From Picochlorum sp. 'celeri' (lineage: Eukaryota > Chlorophyta > Trebouxiophyceae), in the NCBI GenBank assembly GCA_010909725.1, contig JAACMV010000003.1, positions 186,001 through 250,000 on the forward strand: a stretch of DNA of 64,000 nucleotides. Direction: 5' to 3'. Positions within the stretch are counted from its first letter, which is position 1. Each line of letters begins with the position of its first letter. Shown here piece by piece: positions 9,411 to 18,099 of the stretch. Made by a program: the position numbers and the translations under genes. Below the pieces are notes generated by a model, which was given only the letters and a program-made list of their open reading frames with translations, had not been told where the DNA came from and ran no database searches.

Positions 9411-11093
9411 TCAGCATTGCATCATCATATTTGCATGGACAAGATCATCTGCAAGCGACTCAATATCTCTCTGAGCAGCTCGTCTCATGTCATCGGCTGT
9501 AGGTGCATCAATGGACTCTTTTCTCGAGTCCAAAGACTGCCTGTGAGGCAGCTGAGATAAAGAGCCTCCACTACCCTGCATGGCCATCCTCACAGATTTG
9601 GGCGAGTCTATGGATGGTTCCTTCTTCATATCAAATCCCGTCGCAGCTGCTGACGATCCTAACACATATTCTACAGTAATCTGTCTCCATAATAGTTCTC
9701 CCTGTTTGGCACACCGATCTTGGAGGTATGATAGGGCATCAGGAGACTCCATGGGAGTTCGCTGCATGGCACCAAGGATGGCTGTGGAAAAGGACAGTGC
9801 CGCTTGCCAAGCAAACGTGCCGAGTTCTCCACACGTGGCTTCCCAATATTCAGATAATTTATCAGTAATACATTGCATCACAGATCCAGTATCAGCAGGT
9901 CCACCGTCGGACGGAGAGTATTCCTCTACAAGCAGGACAGAGGATCGATACGGCTCTTCATAGGTATCTGGAGAATCATCTATACATATAAAAGGCGCCG
10001 CCAGATGCGTTTCCGCATACTGATCATGCACGGTCGAGCACGATAAAGCAATCAACGCCGTCTTATGAGCAGCCTTGGCCAACGTATCGGGATAGGTACT
10101 CGACACACGGGCATGCCACGCATCCCTGGGAATGATTCTGGACCCTGGGTCGAGCCCTTGCCAGATCAACTCGACATACTCCTTCTTCCCTTTCGAACAC
10201 AAGAACACCAAATATTTATCTAAATTATCCAAAAGATGTGCTCTAAACATTCCCCAGCCTCGCCGGACACGAACACGATACCTCCACTCGACACCCGACC
10301 TGGTCCATGCCATGACAAACACACGATCCTGCCTAGCATCAGCATCCTCAGACCCAGGCACATGCGCAAACCTTGCCTCAAGCTTCTGACCCGTCGATGT
10401 CTCCACTTCTGTTCTAATCCATTGCAAATCACCATCATCAATAGTATCACCTTCGTCCAACGTCGCATCCACCAGGGTATTGTCCAGATCCAGCACAACT
10501 GCCACCTGCTTATCCCGCCGGAGCGCCTCACACAGCTCCACTGCCTTGACATTCGTCGCATACACTAAAAAGTACAGAGAATCCTTCGCAGCGACATCTG
10601 GATTTCTAGGAACAAGAACCACATCCACATCCCTCGTTCGACTCACGAGGGTCAACCCCTCATCATGACACAACCGGCACAGCTCCAGCAACTGCCCACT
10701 ATGCAACTCTTCCCCTGGAATACGACCCACCAGAGCATCAGGCCCTCTATTATTCATCAAATTCTGCACCCCCAACGCAGGAAGACTAATTTTACGCAGC
10801 TCAAAACCCTCCAAAATCTGCCTAATCACCGGATGCGTCGCTGTCGAAAAATACAGGCGAGCAACAATGCCTCGAGGCATGTCCTCATCCTGCTCCTCCA
10901 CCTGGGTGCCAGAATGACGACGATACGCCCCTTCCGCCGCAGAACTCAGCACCAATCTACAGTTCCCCCAAGGAACAGATCCCTGATTACCTCCACTCAT
11001 AGGAGACGGAGGCCTGTGCGATGACTCGGCAATAATCCTCGACAATTGCTGCCGAGAATCGGACAGACTCCGTTGCAAATGTCGCGAAGACAT
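9411..11093 (-). CDS. FCP1/CPL-type RNA polymerase II CTD phosphatase-like (HAD) protein
   Basis: A 560-residue protein. The FCP1-homology (HAD) catalytic signature DxDxT is D202-L-D204-N-T206 (VAVVLDLDNTLVD). Further HAD landmarks are YLVFLCSKGKKEYVELIWQGLDP (motif II/cap region) and the acidic APFICIDDSPDTYEEPY (motif III). The overall order most resembles plant CPL1/CPL2-type phosphatases, which dephosphorylate serines of the Pol II C-terminal repeat and lack the FCP1 BRCT domain; no BRCT or dsRNA-binding domain is evident. The N-terminus (first 50 residues) and the C-terminus are Ser/Arg-rich and probably disordered. The start at 11093 is the first ATG. A different HAD substrate cannot be excluded. 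Confidence 0.7.
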   Translation of the reverse strand: MSSRHLQRSLSDSRQQLSRIIAESSHRPPSPMSGGNQGSVPWGNCRLVLSSAAEGAYRRHSGTQVEEQDEDMPRGIVARLYFSTATHPVIRQILEGFELRKISLPALGVQNLMNNRGPDALVGRIPGEELHSGQLLELCRLCHDEGLTLVSRTRDVDVVLVPRNPDVAAKDSLYFLVYATNVKAVELCEALRRDKQVAVVLDLDNTLVDATLDEGDTIDDGDLQWIRTEVETSTGQKLEARFAHVPGSEDADARQDRVFVMAWTRSGVEWRYRVRVRRGWGMFRAHLLDNLDKYLVFLCSKGKKEYVELIWQGLDPGSRIIPRDAWHARVSSTYPDTLAKAAHKTALIALSCSTVHDQYAETHLAAPFICIDDSPDTYEEPYRSSVLLVEEYSPSDGGPADTGSVMQCITDKLSEYWEATCGELGTFAWQAALSFSTAILGAMQRTPMESPDALSYLQDRCAKQGELLWRQITVEYVLGSSAAATGFDMKKEPSIDSPKSVRMAMQGSGGSLSQLPHRQSLDSRKESIDAPTADDMRRAAQRDIESLADDLVHANMMMQC

Positions 11094-11549
11094 GTGTGCA
11101 ATAGTCTACACGAGGACTCGCCTTGTTTCGAATCGACACCGCCTACAAATAGATATTAATACACAACTATGCTATAGAAGACCGTAAGACAACGTGGGTC
11201 TCCTGCTCCCAGAAGTACGCTGAGAATATGTCTCTTCTGGAAACTGGGGACAGTTTGCCACTGTTGGTTATCTACTCGCGTTCATATTCAGAACCATTCT
11301 CTTGCATACGTAAGGATTTATTACTCAAGTAATAGTTCTGTCTGTAGGTATGATGAGAGCGCCTGTGTTTTCTTCTCTAGTACCACAAGATTCTTCCTGG
11401 GGATCTTTTGGTAGTACCGAGAGATCTCTCTCTGCATGCAGCATGATACCATTCGAATCGAACAAGGACAAGCGCCATGCAGATTCCACACCACGATTGA
11501 ATGAATCCAAAAATCACATCCAAGGAAGGCATACGTTCTGATTGACCCT
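11094..11549. other. Divergent intergenic region
   Basis: These 456 bp separate the starts of the CTD-phosphatase gene (minus) and PEX4 (plus). Short open frames exist on both strands but have no recognisable content. I see no repeat, tRNA or snRNA. It probably holds two promoters. Confidence 0.5.
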
Positions 11550-12011
11550 ATGGCGTCGAGCAAGACGAGGTTGTTGAAGGAATTAAAATCATGTACACAG
11601 CAGTCTCACAAGGATATCGGTGTCTTGGAATTATTGCCTGATGAGAGGAATATGTATGAATGGGTTGCTATACTTGAAGGTCCAGCGGAAACGCCGTATC
11701 ATGGAGGTCGGTTTCGAGTGAAATTCGTGGTTCCTCCGACGTACCCCATGGCACCTCCGCAGGCGTCTTTTTTGACGACGATATTTCATCCGAATGTGCA
11801 TTTTAAGACTGGTGAGATATGTTTGGATATATTGAAGAATGCGTGGAGTCCGGCGTGGACGTTGTTGTCTGTGTGTCAGGCTATTGTGGCTCTGTTGCAC
11901 GAGCCAGCTGCTGATAGTCCTTTGAATTGTGATGCTGGGAATTTGCTTCGGGCGGGTGATATGCGGGCATATAATGGGTTGGCTCGGATGTATACGATCG
12001 AGTATGCGTAA
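11550..12011 (+). CDS. PEX4: Peroxin-4, ubiquitin-conjugating enzyme E2
   Basis: A 153-residue UBC-fold protein. The active-site block HPNVHFKTGEICLDILKNAW contains the catalytic Cys91 and matches PEX4 (Arabidopsis UBC21) almost residue for residue, followed by SPAWTLLSVCQAIVALL and DSPLNCDAGNLLRAGD, which distinguish PEX4 from general E2s. The HPN tripeptide (80-82) is intact. PEX4 monoubiquitinates the import receptor PEX5 at a cysteine so that it can be recycled from the peroxisomal membrane; this implies peroxisomes with the PEX22/PEX4 export system. Single exon with the first ATG. It is convergent with the UVRAG/VPS38 gene, 149 bp apart. Confidence 0.9.
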   Translation: MASSKTRLLKELKSCTQQSHKDIGVLELLPDERNMYEWVAILEGPAETPYHGGRFRVKFVVPPTYPMAPPQASFLTTIFHPNVHFKTGEICLDILKNAWSPAWTLLSVCQAIVALLHEPAADSPLNCDAGNLLRAGDMRAYNGLARMYTIEYA

Positions 12012-12160
12012 GCATATACCAATAGACGGGGTGGTTGGAGTGCGAGTACAAGCAACTCAATACTATGGGATAGGACATGTACTTGTGTGTACAAGAGTAG
12101 TACTAGTATATGCCGTGATGGTGTGTGTACCATTCATGCGAGCAGCAGTTACATACATAT

Positions 12161-13888
12161 TCATGATACAAACGTTGATGAAGACGCACAAGTACCACCA
12201 GAAGATGCGGATATGAGTGCATCGAGATTTTGGAGCACATGGCTGGGGCCATGTGGTGGGATGTTGTAGGCTTGAAGGAGCTGGATGACGTCCTTGTTCA
12301 GAAGGAATACGGCAATGGCGAATCGGGGTCTATCTTTGTTTGATAGACAGAATAAGGGAAACTCTGATATGGTGTCTGCGTCTGGGTACTGCCCTGCTGG
12401 TCTGTATGTGTCAATGATGGTGCTGTGTGAGCCTTTGAATACGATTGGATAGCGAAGAGGTACATCCAGGTATTCGCTCATTTTTGCCACCATGTGCGCT
12501 GCATAGCCGAGAGCGATACTCGACTCTCTATCTATAGCGGCATCCCATTGATACCCTTCTGCATCAAATGCATGCTTCCATGATGCTGGATCGAGCCGCT
12601 GTCCTCTGACAGTGTAGATGGCACTGGTGTGGGGTCGACCAATCATGGATTCTCCATCTGATGCACCAGACCATGTGATGTCCATCCGAGCTTCCAGTTG
12701 AGTTTGAGAACTAGTTGTTTGCCTTCTCATATGCGATGCGTTGGTAGGAGTTGATGATGCACGTATGTCATACACGCGTCCCAAATCTTTGAGTATGACG
12801 CGTCGACGGGCATCTAATTGTGTGCTGATACCATCAATTCTGCCCTGGCCTTGTACTCCTTCCAACGCCTGTTTACTATGACATACTTTACTTGATGCTT
12901 GTACAAGAGCTTGTAACGTATGTATAAGAGCCTGTGATTTGATTTTGGATTCCTCCTGCATGTCATGGAGTTTCTTGAGATGCTTTTCCTTGGCATCTTC
13001 AAGTCTCTCGTGAGCGGACTGTAACTCTCGTATGCGATTTTTCAATGACGCGATGCGTTTTTGCTTCTCCAAGACATGCTGATATTCTTTCTGTTTTCGT
13101 CGACACATGCGTTCCACGTGCTTTGATTCGTCACATGCCGCCTGCCATGCATGCTGCAGTGCATGCGTCTTTTGGATGGCCACGCGGATATCTGTTGGGG
13201 TAGTCGTCTGACGTCCTGCAGGTTGATGTTCTACAAAAGTAAATCTCTCCGTCACTGTAGCCGCGATATTACCAAAACATGTCATTTCGAGCTTTTCTAG
13301 GAGAGATGTACTCGTCGCATCATCATGCTGTGGTTGATTCTCTGCAAGAGTTTTTTGATTGACGCCTTTATTGACTTTGCTCTCCACCAAAGGAATGACT
13401 TCACCTTCATTCATCTCTATTGATACATGTAAATTAGGTACCCTGTCATGGTCTGAGATGCGATGCACACGACAATCTCGAGATTGACCATTAAAGTCTA
13501 TATGCCATCCATCCACACAGTCTGCCGAGTGAACCACCATCAGATCATCATCATCATCATCATTGTCGCCATCCGATGAAAAAGTCATATCAAATACCCG
13601 AGAGTACTCTAAATCGACATCAGCGGCATCCCGCATCGCATACACATGGATCCTACACTGCCGGGCAGACCGCAGACTGGGCATCCCAACTGGAAACAAT
13701 GCTGCTCGTGGCAACGGTTGCCACTCATTCTTTTGACCAGACAGTACATCACTCCGATAGAGTATACTCCATTGATCACCATGCTCAGCACTGCTGCGAA
13801 CGGAGATGGTGAAGAAGAGATTCTCTTTAGAAACTCCAATACCAGGTCTCTCACAACCAACCCCAACAATATCGCTCAGGAAATACAT
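12161..13888 (-). CDS. UVRAG/VPS38-like subunit of PI3K complex II
   Basis: A 575-residue protein in three parts. An N-terminal ~130-residue region could be a C2 domain. A central coiled coil (about 235-345: KHVERMCRRKQKEYQHVLEK...ELQSAHERLEDAKEKH) follows. The C-terminal domain contains ALGYAAHMVAKMSEYLDVPLRYPIVFKGSHSTI, then FPLF and RFAIAVFLLNKDVIQLL. This order (IALGY..H....S.YL.VPLRYP, then the FAV.LLNK.I.QL block) is the signature of UVRAG, yeast Vps38 and plant VPS38. The protein scaffolds VPS34-VPS15-Beclin 1 for endosomal PI3P synthesis. An acidic run (DNDDDDDDL) lies near residue 110. ATG14 is the alternative family member, but the long C-terminal match favours UVRAG/VPS38. TTACA at 12147-12151 gives TGTAA on this strand, close after the stop. 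Confidence 0.82.
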   Translation of the reverse strand: MYFLSDIVGVGCERPGIGVSKENLFFTISVRSSAEHGDQWSILYRSDVLSGQKNEWQPLPRAALFPVGMPSLRSARQCRIHVYAMRDAADVDLEYSRVFDMTFSSDGDNDDDDDDLMVVHSADCVDGWHIDFNGQSRDCRVHRISDHDRVPNLHVSIEMNEGEVIPLVESKVNKGVNQKTLAENQPQHDDATSTSLLEKLEMTCFGNIAATVTERFTFVEHQPAGRQTTTPTDIRVAIQKTHALQHAWQAACDESKHVERMCRRKQKEYQHVLEKQKRIASLKNRIRELQSAHERLEDAKEKHLKKLHDMQEESKIKSQALIHTLQALVQASSKVCHSKQALEGVQGQGRIDGISTQLDARRRVILKDLGRVYDIRASSTPTNASHMRRQTTSSQTQLEARMDITWSGASDGESMIGRPHTSAIYTVRGQRLDPASWKHAFDAEGYQWDAAIDRESSIALGYAAHMVAKMSEYLDVPLRYPIVFKGSHSTIIDTYRPAGQYPDADTISEFPLFCLSNKDRPRFAIAVFLLNKDVIQLLQAYNIPPHGPSHVLQNLDALISASSGGTCASSSTFVS

Positions 13889-14309
13889 TCATCCAGCATT
13901 CACAATAGTGTTCATGGACTATTAGTATTATTACTATGCATACATCATGCAATAGGATGGAGAAAGGACTGAAACACAAATCTGTTTTGAATTCATAAAC
14001 TCGATCGAGTTTAGAGGTATCGCTGGTGAACAATAAGGCCCAGTTTGACTTTTATGAGAACACTTGGTAGCTCTTATTGCTATAGAAAAATCATTTTATG
14101 TCTTTTCGTTACCCTGGAGTGCGTTGTCTAGGGTAAACCCTCGATGGAACAAAGAACACTCTAAATGTTCTATTGACGGAGAGAGAGCACCTGTGCCGCT
14201 GATTTTGTTCTTGGCTGTGGATGCAATCAAACAGGATCATCGATTCATACTCAAATTTAGAGAAAATAAGCTTGGTGGGTATCATCGCAGTCATCGATAC
14301 AAGCAAAGC
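13889..14309. other. Divergent intergenic region
   Basis: These 421 bp lie between the VPS38-like start (minus) and the MTA/SAH nucleosidase ATG (plus). A frame is open from 14064 into the nucleosidase, but its 82 extra codons show no homology and I treat them as 5' UTR. The palindrome CTCGATCGAG (14000-14009) is present. No other feature is visible. Confidence 0.45.
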
Positions 14310-15236
14310 ATGGCACATCTTGCAGAAGAAGAAGAAGTTCCTCACTCTCTTGAATCGGATATTCTTGTGACTGAAGAGCCTGATGTGTCTATTAAAGATA
14401 TCGTTGAGGAATGTACAGATCGAGAGATCAAGACTGTGGTCATCCTCGTTGGTATGCTGTGTTTGCTTCTTGTCTACTCCTCAGGGTGTGATTTGACTGA
14501 CTACATGTTCTTCCATATGCCTTTGACTGCAGCAATGGAAGCTGAAGCGCTGCCCATGGTGAAGAGTTTAAATCTTGTGAAGGATGATCCTCCTGTGATT
14601 GCGCCTCCGGCGCCATGCATCTCCTATTCAGGGTCCGATTGGGGGATGAAGGTCCATCTTGTCTGTTTTGGAAAATGCAAGGATACTGGCATGGATACTG
14701 TCGGCACAGCGCCAGCATCGTTGTTTACATATTTAGCTATTCAGGCATTTTCTCCTGATATTGTTGTTTCTGCTGGGACTGCCGGGGGATTTAAGAGCAA
14801 AGGGGCGAGTATTGCAGATATTTTTGTGGCCACAGCGACAGTCAATCACGACAGGAGAATACCAATTCCTGGTTTTCAAGAGTATGGTGTTGGTAAACGG
14901 TTGACACTGTCTGCACCTGCTATGAGAAGGGAATTGGGTTTGAAGGCTGGTGTGGTGTCGTCAGGAAACTCTCTGGATTATACACAGGAGGACATGGCAC
15001 TGATGGAGCAGCATGAGGCGGCAGTGAAGGAGATGGAAGCGGCAGCTGTTGCATGGTCTGCATCCTTTTTCAAATGCCCTTTGATTTGTTTGAAAAGTAT
15101 TACGGATATTGTGGATGGCGATAAGCCGGCGCAAGATGAGTTTTTGGAGAATCTTCACAAGTCAGCAGATGCATTACAGGCAATTATTCCAAAGGCACTT
15201 CAATTCATGGCAGGGAAAAAATTGAGTGAATTGTAA
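14310..15236 (+). CDS. 5'-methylthioadenosine/S-adenosylhomocysteine nucleosidase, plant type (in-frame intron)
   Basis: Exons 14310-14451 and 14533-15236 give 281 residues. The intron 14452-14532 (81 nt, GTATGC...ACTGCAG) is a multiple of three without stops. Unspliced it would insert 27 mostly hydrophobic residues into the first strand of the enzyme. Splicing restores TVVILVAMEAEALPMV, matching plant MTN (VIVIAMQTEALPLV). Other landmarks are DIVVSAGTAGGFKSKGASIAD, VNHDRRIPIPGFQEYGVG, VKEMEAAAVAW and LKSITDIVDGDKPAQDEFLENL, the last two holding the substrate Glu and catalytic Asp regions. The enzyme hydrolyses MTA to adenine and methylthioribose in methionine salvage. The start is at MAHLAEEEEV; an upstream open frame is not conserved. 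The stop lies in TGTAA (15232-15236). Confidence 0.9.
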   Translation: MAHLAEEEEVPHSLESDILVTEEPDVSIKDIVEECTDREIKTVVILVGMLCLLLVYSSGCDLTDYMFFHMPLTAAMEAEALPMVKSLNLVKDDPPVIAPPAPCISYSGSDWGMKVHLVCFGKCKDTGMDTVGTAPASLFTYLAIQAFSPDIVVSAGTAGGFKSKGASIADIFVATATVNHDRRIPIPGFQEYGVGKRLTLSAPAMRRELGLKAGVVSSGNSLDYTQEDMALMEQHEAAVKEMEAAAVAWSASFFKCPLICLKSITDIVDGDKPAQDEFLENLHKSADALQAIIPKALQFMAGKKLSEL

Positions 15237-15243
15237 CATAGAT

Positions 15244-16779
15244 TCAATGTATGACAACGACAGGTATTGTTGCGTTGTGGTCGACAAAATTGGCGACACT
15301 GCCGAGCAGCATCTCAGGGAATCCTCCACGAGAGTGTGATCCTAGACAGATGAGTTGAGCATTCCAGTCATCAGCACGCTCCAAAATTGCCTCTCCAATG
15401 CCCTGGCTACTTCCATCTGATAACTCGAGGACAATCTCGGATCTAAAATCAATTCCTGCGTTTCGTAAAGGTTTTGCAAACCGCTCCTCAATGACTCTGT
15501 TGAATGATTCTTTATAATCATTTGTGATTGAACTTGAAAGCATAAAGCTTGTAGGAGACACGCCCATGGCTGGTGTCATGTATACTTGCAAGAGTGATGG
15601 AATCGAAGGGATCATATGTAAAAGTACGATAAGATCCCCTTTTCTATATACCGTGTTTGATACCCATGATACTGCTGCTGAACTGGCATCAGTGTCATCA
15701 ACAGGCACCATGATGATTCTGTGATTGTCTCTGCTCTCCTCCAACCCCTTTCCCATTGATTCGTCATCATATAATAAGCCTGGAATCTCACAAATCGTCT
15801 GGCCGATTAGATTGGTATCGTCAGCGTCACTGAAATCGTCTGATGTGACCACACCAGGCGTGTCTTGAACCTCATCATGCTCTGGGAGAGAAATGTTTGC
15901 ATACATTTGACCAGCAGCGGCGGAGATTGTCTTCGAGTCGCCATAATCACGCTTATCTGTGATACTTTCATATGCATGTGTCGCAACGTCAAGCCATTTC
16001 GTTATCTGTTCCTCGAGTTTTCTTGTAACTTGAGCAATCCTGTTTCCCTGCGTTCGCGCTTTTGAATCATGAAAGACGACAACTGGCACATGTGCATGCC
16101 TCGCAGAATCAGCAGCAACAGATCCCGTAAGAGCCTCAGCCAAACCACCTCTGCTATGAGATGCGATGACCATACCATCCACGCCATATCGCTCAGCTGT
16201 CTCTGAGAGAAGCGTTGCAATCTCATGTTTCATACTCATCCCAGCAGTTGTCAGCTCTTTGTGATTCAATACAAGATACGACACGTCTGAATTATCTCCA
16301 AATACCTCATCCACAAACTGTCTCACAGTTTCATTCATCTGCTCTTCAATTCTATCCTGCATCTCCATCATTCGTGCCACATTAATGCTTGCCAAGCGAC
16401 CATCTGGCAATGTATAGACAGCCTCCATTGGAAAGGGAATAACACAATGGACAAGGATGATTTCATCCCCAGGCTGGTACATGTTTTCCATAACCCACAA
16501 ACACATTTCTTTGGACCCTGTGGACAGGTCGACTGCGACCAAAAATCGATGTTTCGAACGGTTTCGTGAAACGGAAGCTCCTGCCACGTGTGCCACGTGT
16601 GCAGGCAAAGCGCTTGGCCTGACTGTCGACATGGGTCCCGATGCACGACTATTGAAATGATGAGTCACAGAAATCCTTTGGAATAGGATACAGCGTGTAT
16701 TCAATATCCCACTGCTCTTATTCCAAACGATGCCGTTTGGACATTGCTTTGAGCAACTGCGTTGCATGATCGCGACCAT
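15244..16779 (-). CDS. Tandem universal stress protein (UspA) domain protein
   Basis: A 511-residue protein from the first ATG (16779); Met at 16632 is an alternative start giving 463 residues. Two USP domains are present. Domain 1 begins RFLVAVDLSTGSKEMCLWV and ends in GMVIASHSRGGLAEALTGSVAADSARHAHVPVVVFH. Domain 2 begins IIMVPVDDTDASSAAVSWV and ends in LICLGSHSRGGFPEMLLGSVANFVDHNATIPVVVIH. Both carry the G-x-HSRGG-x9-GS motif of ATP-binding USPs, so both may bind ATP. The ~50 residues before MSTVRPS are basic and could be an organelle presequence or untranslated. Between the domains is an acidic linker. Role: a stress-related nucleotide-binding protein; no more can be said. It converges on the nucleosidase gene with 7 bp between stops. 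Confidence 0.82.
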   Translation of the reverse strand: MVAIMQRSCSKQCPNGIVWNKSSGILNTRCILFQRISVTHHFNSRASGPMSTVRPSALPAHVAHVAGASVSRNRSKHRFLVAVDLSTGSKEMCLWVMENMYQPGDEIILVHCVIPFPMEAVYTLPDGRLASINVARMMEMQDRIEEQMNETVRQFVDEVFGDNSDVSYLVLNHKELTTAGMSMKHEIATLLSETAERYGVDGMVIASHSRGGLAEALTGSVAADSARHAHVPVVVFHDSKARTQGNRIAQVTRKLEEQITKWLDVATHAYESITDKRDYGDSKTISAAAGQMYANISLPEHDEVQDTPGVVTSDDFSDADDTNLIGQTICEIPGLLYDDESMGKGLEESRDNHRIIMVPVDDTDASSAAVSWVSNTVYRKGDLIVLLHMIPSIPSLLQVYMTPAMGVSPTSFMLSSSITNDYKESFNRVIEERFAKPLRNAGIDFRSEIVLELSDGSSQGIGEAILERADDWNAQLICLGSHSRGGFPEMLLGSVANFVDHNATIPVVVIH

Positions 16780-17019
16780 CTCTATCACTCACTACCCATT
16801 AAATGAATATTTTTATATGTCAATTGAAATTTCGGTTTAGGTTGAATGGCAATCGACGCTGTATGATGTCGTACATGATTCGTGACTTGAACAAACGCGC
16901 TCAACGTGGCGCCTGTTCAAACCAAAGATCAAAAAAGAGCCACACAACAACCTACCGGTAATTTAAAACATATTTTGATATTTCATAGATGTATTTGAAT
17001 GAATATGGGATACTAATAG

Positions 17020-18093
17020 ATGGGTAGCAAGTCAGCAGAGTTTTATAATCTCTTCTCTGAATGGTCAGAGTCTCAGCTGTTGGAGTATTTGAGAGAGCAT
17101 GGGCAACGCATCAATCCAGGGACACCTCTGGAACTGTTAAAGTCATTATGCGCAGATATTGCCGAGGAAACGGCCAAACAGAGTCGTCAGCCTGTGCCTA
17201 GGGCAATGCCACCTGCTGGTGGGGCAAAGAAGAAGGCATTTGTGTGTGGGATCAATTACATTGGGACTCGATCGCAGTTGAATGGATGTATAAATGATGC
17301 ACGATGTATGCACTATTTGTTACGTCATCGACTGGGCTTTATGGACGAACATATTTTGTTCATGAGTGATGACCATCCTGATCCTGCTAGGAGGCCAACA
17401 CGTGCCAATATACTTCAGGGGCTGACATGGTTGGTGACAGGGCTGCGCCCTGGAGATTCTTTAGTATTCCATTACTCGGGGCACGGGTCGCAGGAGCGAG
17501 ATCACACAGGGCAAGAGGCAGATGGAATGAATGAGACATTAGTACCCTTGGATCATCAGTATGCTGGTCAAATTTCTGATGACTTGATAAATCAGATAAT
17601 AGTGCGGCCTTTACCGCAAGGTGTCAAGTTGCATGCCATTATAGATTCGTGCCATTCGGGATCCATGCTGGATCTTCCATTCATAGCTCCATGCAACAAT
17701 GGCATGCTTCACTGGATTGCGCAATACCCGCATCCAGGAATTGCAGCATCCAAAGGGACATCTGGAGGTTTTGCGGTTCAATTTAGTGCAAGTGCCGATC
17801 ATGAATACGCCGCAGATACCAGGAATTTATCAGGAGGTGTTGCCACTGGCGCTGCCACATTTTCCTTCATACAGGCTATTGAAAGACGGGGTTTAAACAT
17901 CACATACGGACAGTTGGTCACTGAGATGTATCAAACGCTCATGTATGCTGGTTTAGGACAAAATGTGGGAGGATATGGACAAATGAACGGAATCTTTGGC
18001 TCCCTGATGAGCCAGTCGTCTCGATTACGAGGTCAGACACCCAGTATATCAGCAAATTATGCGTTTGATTTCAATGCACCTTTTAAAGTGTAA
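17020..18093 (+). CDS. Metacaspase (C14B cysteine peptidase)
   Basis: A 357-residue protein. The p20 domain runs from about residue 70 (KKKAFVCGINYIGTRSQLNGCINDA) with the catalytic His155 in HYSGHGSQ and catalytic Cys211 in IIDSCHSGSMLDLP. The C-terminal part (FSASADHEYAADTRNLSGGVATGAATFSFIQAI) corresponds to p10. There is no long p20-p10 linker, so it is type I in architecture, but the N-terminal prodomain is short (~65 residues) and lacks a LSD1 zinc finger. Metacaspases cleave after Arg/Lys, are usually Ca2+-activated and act in stress-induced cell death and protein quality control. Single exon. The stop lies in TGTAA (18089-18093), 6 bp from the convergent TAF12 stop. Confidence 0.9.
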   Translation: MGSKSAEFYNLFSEWSESQLLEYLREHGQRINPGTPLELLKSLCADIAEETAKQSRQPVPRAMPPAGGAKKKAFVCGINYIGTRSQLNGCINDARCMHYLLRHRLGFMDEHILFMSDDHPDPARRPTRANILQGLTWLVTGLRPGDSLVFHYSGHGSQERDHTGQEADGMNETLVPLDHQYAGQISDDLINQIIVRPLPQGVKLHAIIDSCHSGSMLDLPFIAPCNNGMLHWIAQYPHPGIAASKGTSGGFAVQFSASADHEYAADTRNLSGGVATGAATFSFIQAIERRGLNITYGQLVTEMYQTLMYAGLGQNVGGYGQMNGIFGSLMSQSSRLRGQTPSISANYAFDFNAPFKV

Positions 18094-18099
18094 ATAATA

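Noticed and set aside
9411..11093. Plus-strand open frames opposite the CTD-phosphatase
   Set aside because: They are shadows of the minus-strand gene with no recognisable content.
13501..13570. CRISPR-like or satellite repeat at ATC/CAT runs
   Set aside because: These are simple trinucleotide runs coding Asp, His or Met, without spacers; similar ones occur at 24660-24700, 42780-42810 and 55255-55290.
14064..14309. 82-codon N-terminal extension of the MTA/SAH nucleosidase frame
   Set aside because: It is unlike any nucleosidase N-terminus, and the conserved protein fits a start at 14310.
14452..14532. Transmembrane segment in the nucleosidase
   Set aside because: The hydrophobic stretch lies exactly between valid splice sites, and removing it restores the conserved first strand.
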